Shown here piece after piece: positions 9,021 through 17,613 of a stretch of 44,399 nt of DNA. Both the position numbers and the translations under genes were made by a program. Under the pieces are notes generated by a model, which saw only the letters and a program-made list of their open reading frames with translations, made no database searches and was not told the origin of the DNA. The first letter of the stretch is position 1, and the number at the start of each line of letters is the position of its first letter. The stretch is from contig JAAFAL010000010.1 in the NCBI GenBank assembly GCA_018222345.1, positions 1-44,399 on the forward strand, given 5' to 3'. Source of the DNA: a bacterium (GTDB lineage Bacteria > Pseudomonadota > Gammaproteobacteria > Nevskiales > OUC007).

Positions 9021-9266
9021 AGCCCGGATGTTTCACGTGATGCGCAATAGCTGGCGCAGGATTGGTTGTTCTGGGCGCCGCTCTGGACTGAGGAACATAG
9101 CCGTAGCTATGTTTGGAAGGAAGAGCAAGCCCAGGGCAGCCGAGACCAGCAAGATGTTGTGCAAGCGATGCTCAGGTACAAACTAGTTTTTCAGCGAGCC
9201 CTAAATTGTTTCTTACGATCATATTGTTACATTCACTAACAAGCGGTCACGTGAAACATACGGGCT
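9021..9266. mobile_element. 246-bp MITE-like element with 20-bp terminal inverted repeats
   Basis: The left end AGCCCGGATGTTTCACGTGA (9021-9040) and the reverse complement of the right end (9247-9266) agree at 19 of 20 positions. The interior has no credible ORF. No clear target-site duplication is visible outside the repeats. The element fills most of the gap between fimT, whose 5' end faces it, and batD, whose stop codon starts at 9271. A second, single end of the same kind lies at 38921-38945. The ends look like those of a transposon whose transposase is absent; I cannot name the family without a search. The remaining bases 8914-9020 carry no gene and would hold the pilin operon promoter. 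Confidence 0.7.
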
Positions 9267-9270
9267 AGCG

Positions 9271-10983
9271 TCAGGCCGGGTAAAGCGGCGGTAAATCCAT
9301 CGTTTCGGCAGGCGATTTGTTGGCTTTTAGCGCATCAATCTGTGGCAGCAAAGCGGCGATTGCTTGCCAGTTGCCGCTGGTTTTTGAGCCGAACGCGGCT
9401 TGATCCAGCGCGCGAATCGCGGTTGTTGACTCGCGCAGCAACGTAGGTGATGCGCCAGCCTGCTGCAACAACTGCGGCAGTGCAGATAGGCGCGTCAGGC
9501 CGGGTTCCGAAAACCGCAGCGAGGCCCAGGCCAGCAATTGCGTGCGCGTTGCGCGGGCGTCACCGGCCTTGCACGCCGCCAGCACGGCCTTTTTACGGGT
9601 GTGCCGGTGCTGCATTTGCTGCTGGCGCAGCGCGCGCAGTGGCCTGCCGTGCAGCCACCGTGAGGCAATCCACGCCAGCGCGGTGAGCAGCCAAGCTAGC
9701 GTTGCCGCCGCGGCTAGCCAGGGCCACCACGTATTGGCTGGCGGTTGCGGCGTCGAAACGCTGGCTGGCGTATCTGGCGCTGCCGGATCGTCTGCAGCCC
9801 GCACCGGGATTGTCGCCGGCGGCGCGCTGGCGCTTGGCGCCGGCAACACGCTGAGGGTTGTTGCTGGCAGCGTTGCGGTTTTTGGCATGTTGCTGCGCGT
9901 GTCCCACCAGCGCAGTTCCAGCGCCGGCAAACTCAGCCGCCCCGGTGTTTGCGGGATCACAGCCCAGCGCTGAGACTGCTCTCCGCGCAGGTTACCGTCG
10001 GCCGTAACCTGGGTGCTGCCAGTTGGGGGTTCGGCATAAACCTGCGCCGTTGCCACCTCAGGCAGATCGATCGGCGCGATCTGCGTGTGCAACTGGCCAT
10101 CGACGGTCAGCACAATCTCGCGCGTCAGCGGCACGCCGACGCGCGGCTCGACGTCTGGCGGCAGCAGGCGCTGGGCCAGCGTGACATTGCTGGCAGGCAG
10201 CCAGCGCCCGGCCGGCGCATTGGTGGGCGGCGCTTGAACATCCAGCGTAATCGCATCGCCACTGGCGACCACGGTGCGGGTGTCGCCCAGGCCGCCAAAG
10301 TTGAACAGCGCGCGCGGCGAGCGGCCTGAACGCAGTTCACCGTTGAAGCTGGGCGGCGTAATGCGCAGTGGGCCCGCGGCCTCGGCAAACAGCGCGTAGT
10401 CGCGCTCGAACACGCGATAACGGGTCTGCCCGCGGACGGCCTGGCCCTCGCGTTGCTCACCCAATTGTTCGATCACCGCGCCGTCGGCCGCCGGGTCGCT
10501 CAGCCCGCCCGAGGCCAACTGCCCACCGATAAACAACTTGACCGACAAGCGCACCTGTTGGCGCACGTAGGGCTGCGTGGTGTCAGCCGTAAATTCGATG
10601 AACGCGGGCGATGCCTGGCCGGCCTGTGGATCGGGCGGCAGCACCTCCAGCGCGATGGGCTGCGACTGGTCATTGCCGACGGTGATCGGCGGCACGGTAA
10701 GCGTGCCAAGGCGCCGCGGGGCCAGTAACAATGTCCAGGTGCGCAGGCGGGTGGTCTGGCCATTGATGGTGCTGATCTGCGTGCCGCTACTGCGTCGCAA
10801 GATATTGAAATCACTTTGCAATGACGAAAAATCAGGCTCGCCGGGGCTGGCGCCGTCGGCGGTCACTTGCAGTTCTACCGCTTCGCCCTGCATGGCCGGG
10901 TTGCGATCGACGCTGGCAGTCACCGCAGCCTGAGCAGGTTGCGCGATTACCGCCAGCACAAGTAAGCAAAGCCGTACTCGCAT
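9271..10983 (-). CDS. batD: BatD family protein (membrane-anchored beta-sandwich protein)
   Basis: The product is 570 residues. A signal peptide ends near AQAAV (residues 1-19), the BatD start VTASVDRNPAMQGEAVELQV follows, then repeated beta-rich segments, and a transmembrane helix lies near residue 440 (WWPWLAAAATLAWLLTALAW). A cytoplasmic tail of basic and helical segments follows. The ATG at 10983 is chosen because it begins the signal peptide and shares one base with the stop of the preceding gene (TGATG); the longer frame to 11088 lacks a match. BatD proteins go with MoxR and VWA proteins and were linked to aerotolerance in Bacteroides; the molecular role is not settled. Last gene of the six-gene operon. 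Confidence 0.87.
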   Translation of the reverse strand: MRVRLCLLVLAVIAQPAQAAVTASVDRNPAMQGEAVELQVTADGASPGEPDFSSLQSDFNILRRSSGTQISTINGQTTRLRTWTLLLAPRRLGTLTVPPITVGNDQSQPIALEVLPPDPQAGQASPAFIEFTADTTQPYVRQQVRLSVKLFIGGQLASGGLSDPAADGAVIEQLGEQREGQAVRGQTRYRVFERDYALFAEAAGPLRITPPSFNGELRSGRSPRALFNFGGLGDTRTVVASGDAITLDVQAPPTNAPAGRWLPASNVTLAQRLLPPDVEPRVGVPLTREIVLTVDGQLHTQIAPIDLPEVATAQVYAEPPTGSTQVTADGNLRGEQSQRWAVIPQTPGRLSLPALELRWWDTRSNMPKTATLPATTLSVLPAPSASAPPATIPVRAADDPAAPDTPASVSTPQPPANTWWPWLAAAATLAWLLTALAWIASRWLHGRPLRALRQQQMQHRHTRKKAVLAACKAGDARATRTQLLAWASLRFSEPGLTRLSALPQLLQQAGASPTLLRESTTAIRALDQAAFGSKTSGNWQAIAALLPQIDALKANKSPAETMDLPPLYPA

Positions 10984-12824
10984 CACCAATTCTGCTCGCT
11001 GTCTCGGGTGTCGTCGCGCCGCGCCTGTTCGCGGGCAAATTTGCGCCGCAGCAGGCCGCCGGGGTCGTCGGGTACGCGCCGCAGCCATTGCTCCAGCGCT
11101 TGTTGTTGCTGTTGCTCGGCGCGCTCGTCTTCGCTCATGGTTTGGGCCTGCGCGGCGCGTTGTTCGGCGTCTTGCGCATCGCGCTCGCGCTGGTCCGCCT
11201 CGGCTTGCGCTTGTTGTTGAGCTTCATTGTCTGCTTGTTCGGGTTGCTCGCCGCCGTCCTGGGGGGTGTCGCTGGCCTGATCCTGTTGCGGGTCGGCGCC
11301 GTTTTGGGCGTGTTGCTGCTGGGCGTCCTGCGACTGCTCGTCGCCTTGGCCTTGCTGGCTTTGCGACTGATCCCCTTGCTGCTCTGACTGCTGGTTGGAG
11401 TCGCTGTTCTCGCCACCATCGCCCTGTTGCTGTTGTTCCTGTTGTTCCTGTTGTTGATCCAACAGTGCTTGGATCAGTTCGCGGTTGTACTGTGCATCGG
11501 CGTGGTCGGGCCGCTCGGCAAGCTGTGCGTCATAGGCTTCGAGTGCGGCTTGCAGCTCGCCAGCGCGGGCCAAGGCATTGCCGCGGTTGTAGCTGGCATC
11601 GGCCTGTTCGGATTGCTCGAACGCCTCCGCTGCGGCGGCGTAGTCGCCGGCTTCGAATGCAGCCACGCCACGCCAAGCCGGCGTCGCGAATTTTTGCTGA
11701 GCCTCGGTGGCCTTGCCGTCTTCCAGCAGGGCTTTGCCTTGTTGGTCGGCGTTGCGCCAAAGCGAGCTGTCAGCAGCGTAAGTTGGTGAGGGCATGCCGC
11801 TGGCTCCCAAACAACCCAAAACCAGCATGATCTGAGCCAGCCAGCCGCGCCGGGCCGTGAGCGCGCATAGCGGCAACAGCAACCACACCAACCATTGGCC
11901 GGCGTCCAGCCAGCGGTCGGTGGTCAAGTCGTCGCGGCTGCTGCGATTGTTTTGGTCGGGCGCCTGCCATTGTTGCGCCGTAGCCAGCAAGCCGGCTGCC
12001 GGCAAGTTGCGGTATTGCCCGCCGCCGCGCGCGGCCAGTTGGCGCAGCGCTGCCTCGTCCAGGCCTGCCAGAACAATGCTGCCGTCATCACGTTTGATCC
12101 AGCCGCCGTCGGCCGCAGGCACAGGTGCGCCGGCCGCAGTGCCAAAACCGACAACTTGCAGGCTGTGGCCGGTATCTCGCAGTGTTTCGGCCTGACGCAG
12201 CGCTGCGCGGTCTGGGGCGGAGTCAGTCAACAGCACGACACGGCCATTGCTTGCCGCCGCATTGCGCAACAAGTCGTGCGCTTTTCCCAGCCCGGTGCCG
12301 ATACGGCTGCCTTGTATGGGCATCACATCGGTGTCCAGGCTGGTGATCAAGTGCTTCGCGGTTTCGCGGTCGTCGGTGAGCGGCACCACGGTAAAAGCGC
12401 TACCGGCAAAGCTGACCACACCAACTCGGCCCTCTGGGAGTGCGGCAAGCACGTCCAGCGCCGCAAAGCGCGCGCGGCTCAGGCGGCTGGGCTCCAGGTC
12501 GGTGGCATCCATGGATTTGGACAAGTCCAGCACGATCACCGTCGCCGCCTTGCTTTGCAACACTGGAGTTGGCAGCCGTTGCCAGGTCGGCCCGGCGAGC
12601 GCGATGGCGCCAATCAGCACTGCGGTACTGGCTAGCCACAATGGCCAGCGCGATGCCTGGCCGGGCTGTTGCAGCATGGCATCAAGTAGCGCCGGATCAC
12701 AGGCGCGGGCCCACTGGCTGCCGGCGGCTTGCGATTGCTTGTTGCGCCAGATCAGCCACAGCGCAGGCACGGCGATCAATAACCACCCAGGGCGCAGCAG
12801 ATGCAAGTCGGCCAGTGCGCTCAT
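10983..12824 (-). CDS. batB: Fused BatB/BatC: membrane VWA domain plus TPR and glutamine-rich tail
   Basis: The 613-residue protein starts with two hydrophobic segments (about 12-26 and 62-79), then a VWA domain with the metal-site motif DLSKSMD (D100, S102, S104) and the Thr/Asp site LLTDSAPD. Another membrane helix pair follows (about 325-365). The BatC part has tetratricopeptide repeats (WRGVAAFEAGDYAAAAEAF; ASYNRGNALARAGELQAAL) and ends in about 130 residues dominated by Gln, Glu, Asp and Ser. Separate batB and batC genes are seen in some phyla; VWA-TPR fusions are known in proteobacteria. The start at 12824 overlaps the batA stop by 4 bases (ATGA). The Gln-rich tail is probably disordered or coiled-coil and faces the periplasm or cytoplasm depending on the unproven topology. 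Confidence 0.88.
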   Translation of the reverse strand: MSALADLHLLRPGWLLIAVPALWLIWRNKQSQAAGSQWARACDPALLDAMLQQPGQASRWPLWLASTAVLIGAIALAGPTWQRLPTPVLQSKAATVIVLDLSKSMDATDLEPSRLSRARFAALDVLAALPEGRVGVVSFAGSAFTVVPLTDDRETAKHLITSLDTDVMPIQGSRIGTGLGKAHDLLRNAAASNGRVVLLTDSAPDRAALRQAETLRDTGHSLQVVGFGTAAGAPVPAADGGWIKRDDGSIVLAGLDEAALRQLAARGGGQYRNLPAAGLLATAQQWQAPDQNNRSSRDDLTTDRWLDAGQWLVWLLLPLCALTARRGWLAQIMLVLGCLGASGMPSPTYAADSSLWRNADQQGKALLEDGKATEAQQKFATPAWRGVAAFEAGDYAAAAEAFEQSEQADASYNRGNALARAGELQAALEAYDAQLAERPDHADAQYNRELIQALLDQQQEQQEQQQQGDGGENSDSNQQSEQQGDQSQSQQGQGDEQSQDAQQQHAQNGADPQQDQASDTPQDGGEQPEQADNEAQQQAQAEADQRERDAQDAEQRAAQAQTMSEDERAEQQQQQALEQWLRRVPDDPGGLLRRKFAREQARRDDTRDSEQNW

Positions 12825-13807
12825 GCTGCCACCTGCTTTGTTGTCGTCGGCAACCCGCCGCGCAGCACCCAAGCCAGCAGCGCCAACATGCTGGCTGCGG
12901 CCAATGGCCAGTAGAACACCGCCGTGCGTGGCCGGAATGTGCGGGCATCGACCTCGACCGGCTCGATCTCGTCCAGTGCGGCGTAGATCCGCGCCAAGTC
13001 CTGGGTGTCGCGCGCACGGAAGTAGCGCCCGCCGGTTTGCTGGGCAATGCGTGTGAGTTGCGCCTCGTCGAGCTGCGCCCGGCGAATCTGGAAAAAGCCG
13101 CCGCGGCCGTCCGAACCAAAACCGATGGTGTGCACCCGCACGTCAGCGGTGGCGGCCAGGTCGGCGGCCTTGTCGGGCTCAATGCTTCCGGCTGTATTGA
13201 CACCATCGGTGAGCAACACCAACACGCGGTCGTCCGACTTCGAATGACGCAGGCGTTTGACGCCCAGGGCAATGGCGTCGCCAATGGCCGTCTCTTTGCC
13301 GGCCAAGCCCGTTTCGGCCTCGCTGAGCATTTGCGCCACTGTCGGGCGGTCTAGCGAGAGCGGCGACAGCACGTAGGCTTGGCGCCCGAACAGGATCAGG
13401 CCGATGCGGTCGCCTTCGCGGCGTTGGATGAAATCGCCGGCTACGGCCTGCACGGCCGCCAGGCGTTGCACGCGGCGGCCAGCAACTTCCATGTCAGCCT
13501 CGTCCATGCTGCCCGAGATATCCACTGCCAACATCAGGTCGCGGCCACTGGCGGGCAGGGTGACAGGCTCGCCCACCCATTGCGGTTGCGCGGCTGCAGC
13601 CACTAACAGTACCCAGGCCAAAACAGGCAACAGCAGGCGCGGCTGCAACCACGCGGCGCCGCCCTTGGCCTGGCCTGCCAATGCAGTGAGTTCAGCAGCA
13701 ATCGGCAGCGCCAATGCGCCGCGCGTAGGCGCCGGCGGCATGAGCAGGCGCAGCAGCCACGGCAGTGGCAATACCAGCAAAGCCCAGGGCGCCTCAAGTG
13801 TGAGCAT
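12821..13807 (-). CDS. batA: BatA: membrane von Willebrand factor A protein
   Basis: The 328-residue protein has two N-terminal membrane segments (about 6-24 and 56-73), a VWA domain and a C-terminal helix (about 295-315). The complete metal-ion-dependent adhesion site is visible: DISGS at 96-100, followed downstream by TDGVNTAG. The IGLILFGRQAYVLSPL strand is typical of the Bat VWA group. The ATG at 13807 is chosen because it starts the first membrane segment; it lies 14 bases inside the preceding DUF4381 gene. BatA and BatB are thought to interact at the inner membrane with MoxR acting on them. Confident family call; the client proteins are unknown. Confidence 0.9.
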   Translation of the reverse strand: MLTLEAPWALLVLPLPWLLRLLMPPAPTRGALALPIAAELTALAGQAKGGAAWLQPRLLLPVLAWVLLVAAAAQPQWVGEPVTLPASGRDLMLAVDISGSMDEADMEVAGRRVQRLAAVQAVAGDFIQRREGDRIGLILFGRQAYVLSPLSLDRPTVAQMLSEAETGLAGKETAIGDAIALGVKRLRHSKSDDRVLVLLTDGVNTAGSIEPDKAADLAATADVRVHTIGFGSDGRGGFFQIRRAQLDEAQLTRIAQQTGGRYFRARDTQDLARIYAALDEIEPVEVDARTFRPRTAVFYWPLAAASMLALLAWVLRGGLPTTTKQVAA

Positions 13808-14297
13808 TGTTTCGTTCCTGCCCCGCCACGTGTTCAACCCAGGCTTGGCAATGCGCCACCAGGCGTTCGCGCGACTTGATCTGCGGGCTTGGCGCATAGC
13901 GGCCAGTGCCCAGCGCTGCCCAAACCTCGGCGTCGCCAGCCTCGTGGTCGGCCGGCGCATGCGCTGCCAGATGTTGTGCCCAAGCCTCACCCGCCAAGCC
14001 CGCAGCCTGCGGGCCGTGTTGCTGCATGGCCACCCGGCGCAGCAGTGCCGACCACTGCGCGATCAGCGCGCGGTCATCCAAAGATTGGGCGCGAACTTGC
14101 AGCCGTGCCATCTCGGCCAGGGCGGGGTGCGGCCGGCTTCGTTGTTGATGGCGGCGCCACAGCCAGACGCAGGCCACGCCAAGCAAGATCAACATGGCCA
14201 GCAGCAACCACCAGCCCGGCGCCAACGGCCAAAAGCCTGGATCAGGCGGCAAATGCAGGCCGCGCAGATCGGCCAATGGATCGCTACCCGGGTTCAT
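13794..14297 (-). CDS. DUF4381 membrane protein of the MoxR/Bat operon
   Basis: This 167-residue protein has one transmembrane helix near the N-terminus (PGWWLLLAMLILLGVACVWLW, roughly 28-48, preceded by the DPGFWPLAPGWW run). A soluble helical domain follows, with SLDDRALIAQWSALLRRVA. This layout and its place between the DUF58 and BatA genes identify it as a DUF4381-type protein, regularly found in moxR operons of proteobacteria. No catalytic motif is visible. The start at 14297 overlaps the DUF58 stop by 4 bases and its own end overlaps batA by 14 bases, so all are translated as one unit. Confidence 0.82.
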   Translation of the reverse strand: MNPGSDPLADLRGLHLPPDPGFWPLAPGWWLLLAMLILLGVACVWLWRRHQQRSRPHPALAEMARLQVRAQSLDDRALIAQWSALLRRVAMQQHGPQAAGLAGEAWAQHLAAHAPADHEAGDAEVWAALGTGRYAPSPQIKSRERLVAHCQAWVEHVAGQERNNAHT

Positions 14298-15205
14298 GCG
14301 GCCAAGCGACGGCGGCCGAGGCTGCGTGATACAGCGTCATGAGCTGCCAAGTCTGTCGGCAAGTCCAGCCAGTGCCCGCGGCTCGCGCGGCACAGATCGG
14401 TCAGTGCCGTATGCCGTGCTTGAAACTGTTGCGCCCATTGTTGCCGCGTGCGGCGCTGGGCGGTGTCGATCAGCGCCGGATGCTCATCCTCGCCATCGCG
14501 TATCGGATACTGCCCCGGCGGCGGCAGTTGGCGCTCCAGCGGGTCATGCACGTGGCCGATGATGAGCTCGCAGCGCCGGCCAAGCCGGCGTAGCAGGTCT
14601 TCGGTGTTGTCATCCAGGCCGCGGAAATCACTAAACAGGGCCACCAGGCTACCGCTGCGAGCCGTGTGCAGCAGGCGTTGCAGGGCATCGAACAGCGCAG
14701 CCGGGCGGTCGGTGGCGCGGGCGTTATCGGCCACCAGTGCGTGCAGCAATTGGCCCATGCCGCGGCGGCCGCCGGCAGGGCGTACCTCGCTATGTTGGCC
14801 GCCGGCAAAACACAGGCCACCGACGCGGTCGCCATTGCGCACTGCGGCCCAGCCGCATAAAGCTGCAGCGCGTGCTGCCTGCACCGCCTTGAAGCAGCCG
14901 CGGGTGCCAAACTGCATGGGCAAGCGCAGATCAACGGCCAAGATCACTGGCCGCTCGCGCTCTTCCCGGTACAGGCGCACATGCGGCTGGCCAGTGCGTG
15001 CGGTCACGCGCCAGTCCATGCTGCGCACATCGTCGCCGGGGGCGTACAGGCGGTGTTCTTCAAACTCCATGCCGCGGCCGCGAAACCCCGACAACTTTGG
15101 CCCGGCCAAGTCGGTGTGCACGCGCCGGCGCGACGACAGATCAACCGCCGCCGCGTGTTGGCGCATCGCCGTAAGGTCGGCCAGTTCGATGCGGGTGGCG
15201 CTCAT
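14294..15205 (-). CDS. DUF58 (VWA-like) protein of the MoxR/Bat operon
   Basis: The 303-residue soluble protein has the DUF58 hallmark GRGMEFEEHRLYAPGDDVRS with MDWRVTARTG, followed by VRLYREERERPVILAVD, which begins a degenerate VWA-like fold. DUF58 proteins pair with MoxR AAA+ ATPases in nearly all such operons and probably act as adaptors or substrates. The ATG at 15205 shares a base with the moxR stop (TGATG); the ORF continues upstream to 15382 but that part is a shadow of moxR. No signal peptide is present, so it should be cytoplasmic. Confidence 0.88.
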   Translation of the reverse strand: MSATRIELADLTAMRQHAAAVDLSSRRRVHTDLAGPKLSGFRGRGMEFEEHRLYAPGDDVRSMDWRVTARTGQPHVRLYREERERPVILAVDLRLPMQFGTRGCFKAVQAARAAALCGWAAVRNGDRVGGLCFAGGQHSEVRPAGGRRGMGQLLHALVADNARATDRPAALFDALQRLLHTARSGSLVALFSDFRGLDDNTEDLLRRLGRRCELIIGHVHDPLERQLPPPGQYPIRDGEDEHPALIDTAQRRTRQQWAQQFQARHTALTDLCRASRGHWLDLPTDLAAHDAVSRSLGRRRLAA

Positions 15206-16167
15206 CAGCCTACGGGCACCCGTTGTAGTAACAGCGCCACAGCGTCGTTGGCATCCACGCCATCGGCCTCGGCCTCGAAGCTCAGTAGCACGCGGTGGCT
15301 GAGCACGTCTGGCGCCACGGCCTGCACGTCGTCGGGCGAGACATAGTCGCGGCCGTGGATGAGCGCGTGGGCGCGGGCACAACGCTCCAATGCCAGGCTG
15401 CCACGGGGGCTGGCGCCGTACTCAATCCAGCGTTCCAACTCGTCGCTGTATGCGGCTGGTTGGCGTGTGGCGTGGATGAGTTGGACGATGTATTCCTCCA
15501 GGCTGTCGTCCATGTGCAGATCGAGCACTGCCTGGCGGGCAGCGAAGATTTCGTCCTGGCTGATCCGCGTAGTCGGCGCCGCTGCCGCGCTTCCGCGGGC
15601 CTGCTCGCGCCCCAGGCGCAGGATGGCCCGCTCTGTTTCGACATCCGGGTAATCGACCGTGACGTGCATCAGGAAACGATCAAGCTGCGCCTCGGGCAGG
15701 CGATAGGTGCCTTCCTGTTCGATGGGGTTTTGCGTGGCCATGACCAGGAACAGCGCCGGTAGCGGATAGGTGGTCTGGCCGACCGTCACCTGCCGCTCGG
15801 CCATGGCCTCCAGCAGCGCCGACTGCACCTTGGCCGGCGCGCGGTTGATTTCATCGGCCAGCACCAGGTTGTGGAAGATCGGCCCGGGCTGGAATTCGAA
15901 CTTGCCCTCGGCGGCGCGGAAAATGTCGGTGCCGATGAGGTCGGACGGCAGCAAGTCAGGCGTGAACTGCAGGCGGTGGAAGTCAGCCTCCAGATGCGCA
16001 CCCAGCGCCTTGATCGCAGTGGTCTTGGCCAGGCCCGGCGCGCCTTCCACCAGCAAGTGGCCGTCGGCCAGCAGGGCAATCAGCAGCCGGTTGACCAGAT
16101 TCGTTTGCCCCAATATTTGGGCTTCGACAGCGCTGCGTAGTTTGTTCAGCGTTTCAGCGTGAAACAT
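15205..16167 (-). CDS. moxR: MoxR-family AAA+ ATPase
   Basis: The 320-residue ATPase has a Walker A motif GAPGLAKT (42-49), Walker B LVLADEINRAPAK, sensor-1 region MATQNPIEQEGTYRLPEAQL, and arginine-rich lid SPRGSLALERCARAHALIHG with RDYVSPDDV. These are typical of the MoxR subfamily, which acts as a chaperone-like remodeller for VWA-domain proteins such as those encoded directly downstream. The ATG at 16167 gives the usual MoxR N-terminus; an in-frame TTG at 16218 adds 17 residues without a match. First gene of the operon; its promoter is expected in 16168-16257, where no strong -35/-10 pair is obvious. Confidence 0.93.
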   Translation of the reverse strand: MFHAETLNKLRSAVEAQILGQTNLVNRLLIALLADGHLLVEGAPGLAKTTAIKALGAHLEADFHRLQFTPDLLPSDLIGTDIFRAAEGKFEFQPGPIFHNLVLADEINRAPAKVQSALLEAMAERQVTVGQTTYPLPALFLVMATQNPIEQEGTYRLPEAQLDRFLMHVTVDYPDVETERAILRLGREQARGSAAAAPTTRISQDEIFAARQAVLDLHMDDSLEEYIVQLIHATRQPAAYSDELERWIEYGASPRGSLALERCARAHALIHGRDYVSPDDVQAVAPDVLSHRVLLSFEAEADGVDANDAVALLLQRVPVG

Positions 16168-16257
16168 GAGGTGTTCGCTTCTAGGTTTGTTTGAATAGTG
16201 CGGCGTTGCACATTGCAAGACCGTCTGCAGCTGCGTGGGTTCCCGCGCAAGTTGGCT

Positions 16258-17598
16258 TCAGGTCATCGCGCGCCGGCGCAACGCTGGGTAGGCGGCCACC
16301 AGCGTACAGGCGCGGGCGATGACGTACCCAACAAAGGCCAGCCACAAACCCAAATTTTGCCACGAACCGAGTAGCAGGCTCAGTGCCAGGAAGATCAGCA
16401 CCGCGACCACACTGGCATTGCGCATGGCGCGGGTTTGCGAGGCGCCGATAAAGACGCCATCGAGCTGGAACGCGCCTACCGACAGCAGTACGTAAAGCGC
16501 GGTCCACGGCAGGTAATCTGTCGCGACAGTGCGTACATCGGGCAAGTCAGTCAGCAGGTTGATCAACAGCGGCCCAAAAAGTAGCACCGTGGCTGCCAGC
16601 GCGGCGGCGGTAGCCACGGCCAACTGGGATGAATTGCGCACCACGCGATCCAGCCGCTCAACGCGTCGCGCACCCAGCGCTGCGCCCACGCGCGACTCGG
16701 CCGCGTTGGCAAAGCCGTCGAGGAAGAACGCGCTAAAGGTGATGAATTGCAGCAGCAGATGATTCGCTGCCAGCACCGCGTCACCAAACTGTGCGCCACG
16801 GTTTGTGAACCAGGCAAACCCCAGCAACAAGCACAGCGTGCGCAGCATGATGTCGCCATTGGCGCTGAGCACCGCACGCCAGCCGGCCCAGTTACGCAGC
16901 CGGTCGAACGGCAGCATGGGTTCGTCGTCGCTGGCGCGTGCCTTGAGCACGCGGTGCAGTAGCACCAGGGCCAGGCCAGCGGCCAGCCACTCGGCGATCA
17001 CCGTACCAATAGCCACGCCGACAATGCCCAGCCCGAGGCCAACGCCTAGCCACAAGTCCAGCGCGATATTCAGGCCGTTGAGCACAAGTTGCACGATCAA
17101 CACGCTGCGGCTGTCACCCAGGCCGATCAGCCCGCCCATGATGGCGACAATCATCAGGCTGGCCGGTGCGCTCCAAAGCCTGATACTCAGGTACTCACTC
17201 GCCACGCTCTCAACTGCAGCGCTGGCATCAAAGGCCGCCAGCCCGGCGGCGAGCAGTGGCACTTGTAGGGCAGTCAGTGCGCTGCCGCAGACTAGTGCCA
17301 GCAAACCGGCACGCAACATGTGGGCACGCACGGCGGCGCTGTCGTCGCGGCCGTTGGCATTGGCCACAAACCCCGTCGTGCCCATGCGCAGGAAGCCGAA
17401 GGTCCAGTACAGCAGGTTGAACAGCAGGCTGCCCAGCGCCAGGCCGCCGAGGTCAGCCGTGCTGCCGATGCGGCCGATGATGGCGGTGTCGGTCAGCGCC
17501 AGCAGTGGCGCGGCAATATTGGCCAGCACAATTGGCCAAGCCAGCGCCAGAATCGCGCGCCGGCTGTTGTCGGCGTGGTTGCGCCGGATGTCAGTCAT
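16258..17598 (-). CDS. MATE-family (DinF-type) multidrug exporter
   Basis: The 446-residue membrane protein has about twelve hydrophobic segments in two bundles. It begins ALAWPIVLANIAAPLLALTD, then TAIIGRIGSTADLGGLALG, the usual opening of the DinF branch of MATE proteins. Such proteins exchange protons or sodium for cationic drugs or metabolites at the inner membrane. Length is standard. It begins 15 bp after the symporter gene, so the two are probably co-transcribed; the physiological link is not evident. The specific substrate cannot be told from the sequence. Confidence 0.87.
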   Translation of the reverse strand: MTDIRRNHADNSRRAILALAWPIVLANIAAPLLALTDTAIIGRIGSTADLGGLALGSLLFNLLYWTFGFLRMGTTGFVANANGRDDSAAVRAHMLRAGLLALVCGSALTALQVPLLAAGLAAFDASAAVESVASEYLSIRLWSAPASLMIVAIMGGLIGLGDSRSVLIVQLVLNGLNIALDLWLGVGLGLGIVGVAIGTVIAEWLAAGLALVLLHRVLKARASDDEPMLPFDRLRNWAGWRAVLSANGDIMLRTLCLLLGFAWFTNRGAQFGDAVLAANHLLLQFITFSAFFLDGFANAAESRVGAALGARRVERLDRVVRNSSQLAVATAAALAATVLLFGPLLINLLTDLPDVRTVATDYLPWTALYVLLSVGAFQLDGVFIGASQTRAMRNASVVAVLIFLALSLLLGSWQNLGLWLAFVGYVIARACTLVAAYPALRRRAMT

Positions 17599-17613
17599 GA
17601 AGTGCTGGTGCGC

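Noticed and set aside
11135-11480. Repetitive Gln-codon tract considered as a CRISPR or tandem repeat array
   Set aside because: No regular spacer or repeat length; it is a low-complexity coding region within an open frame.
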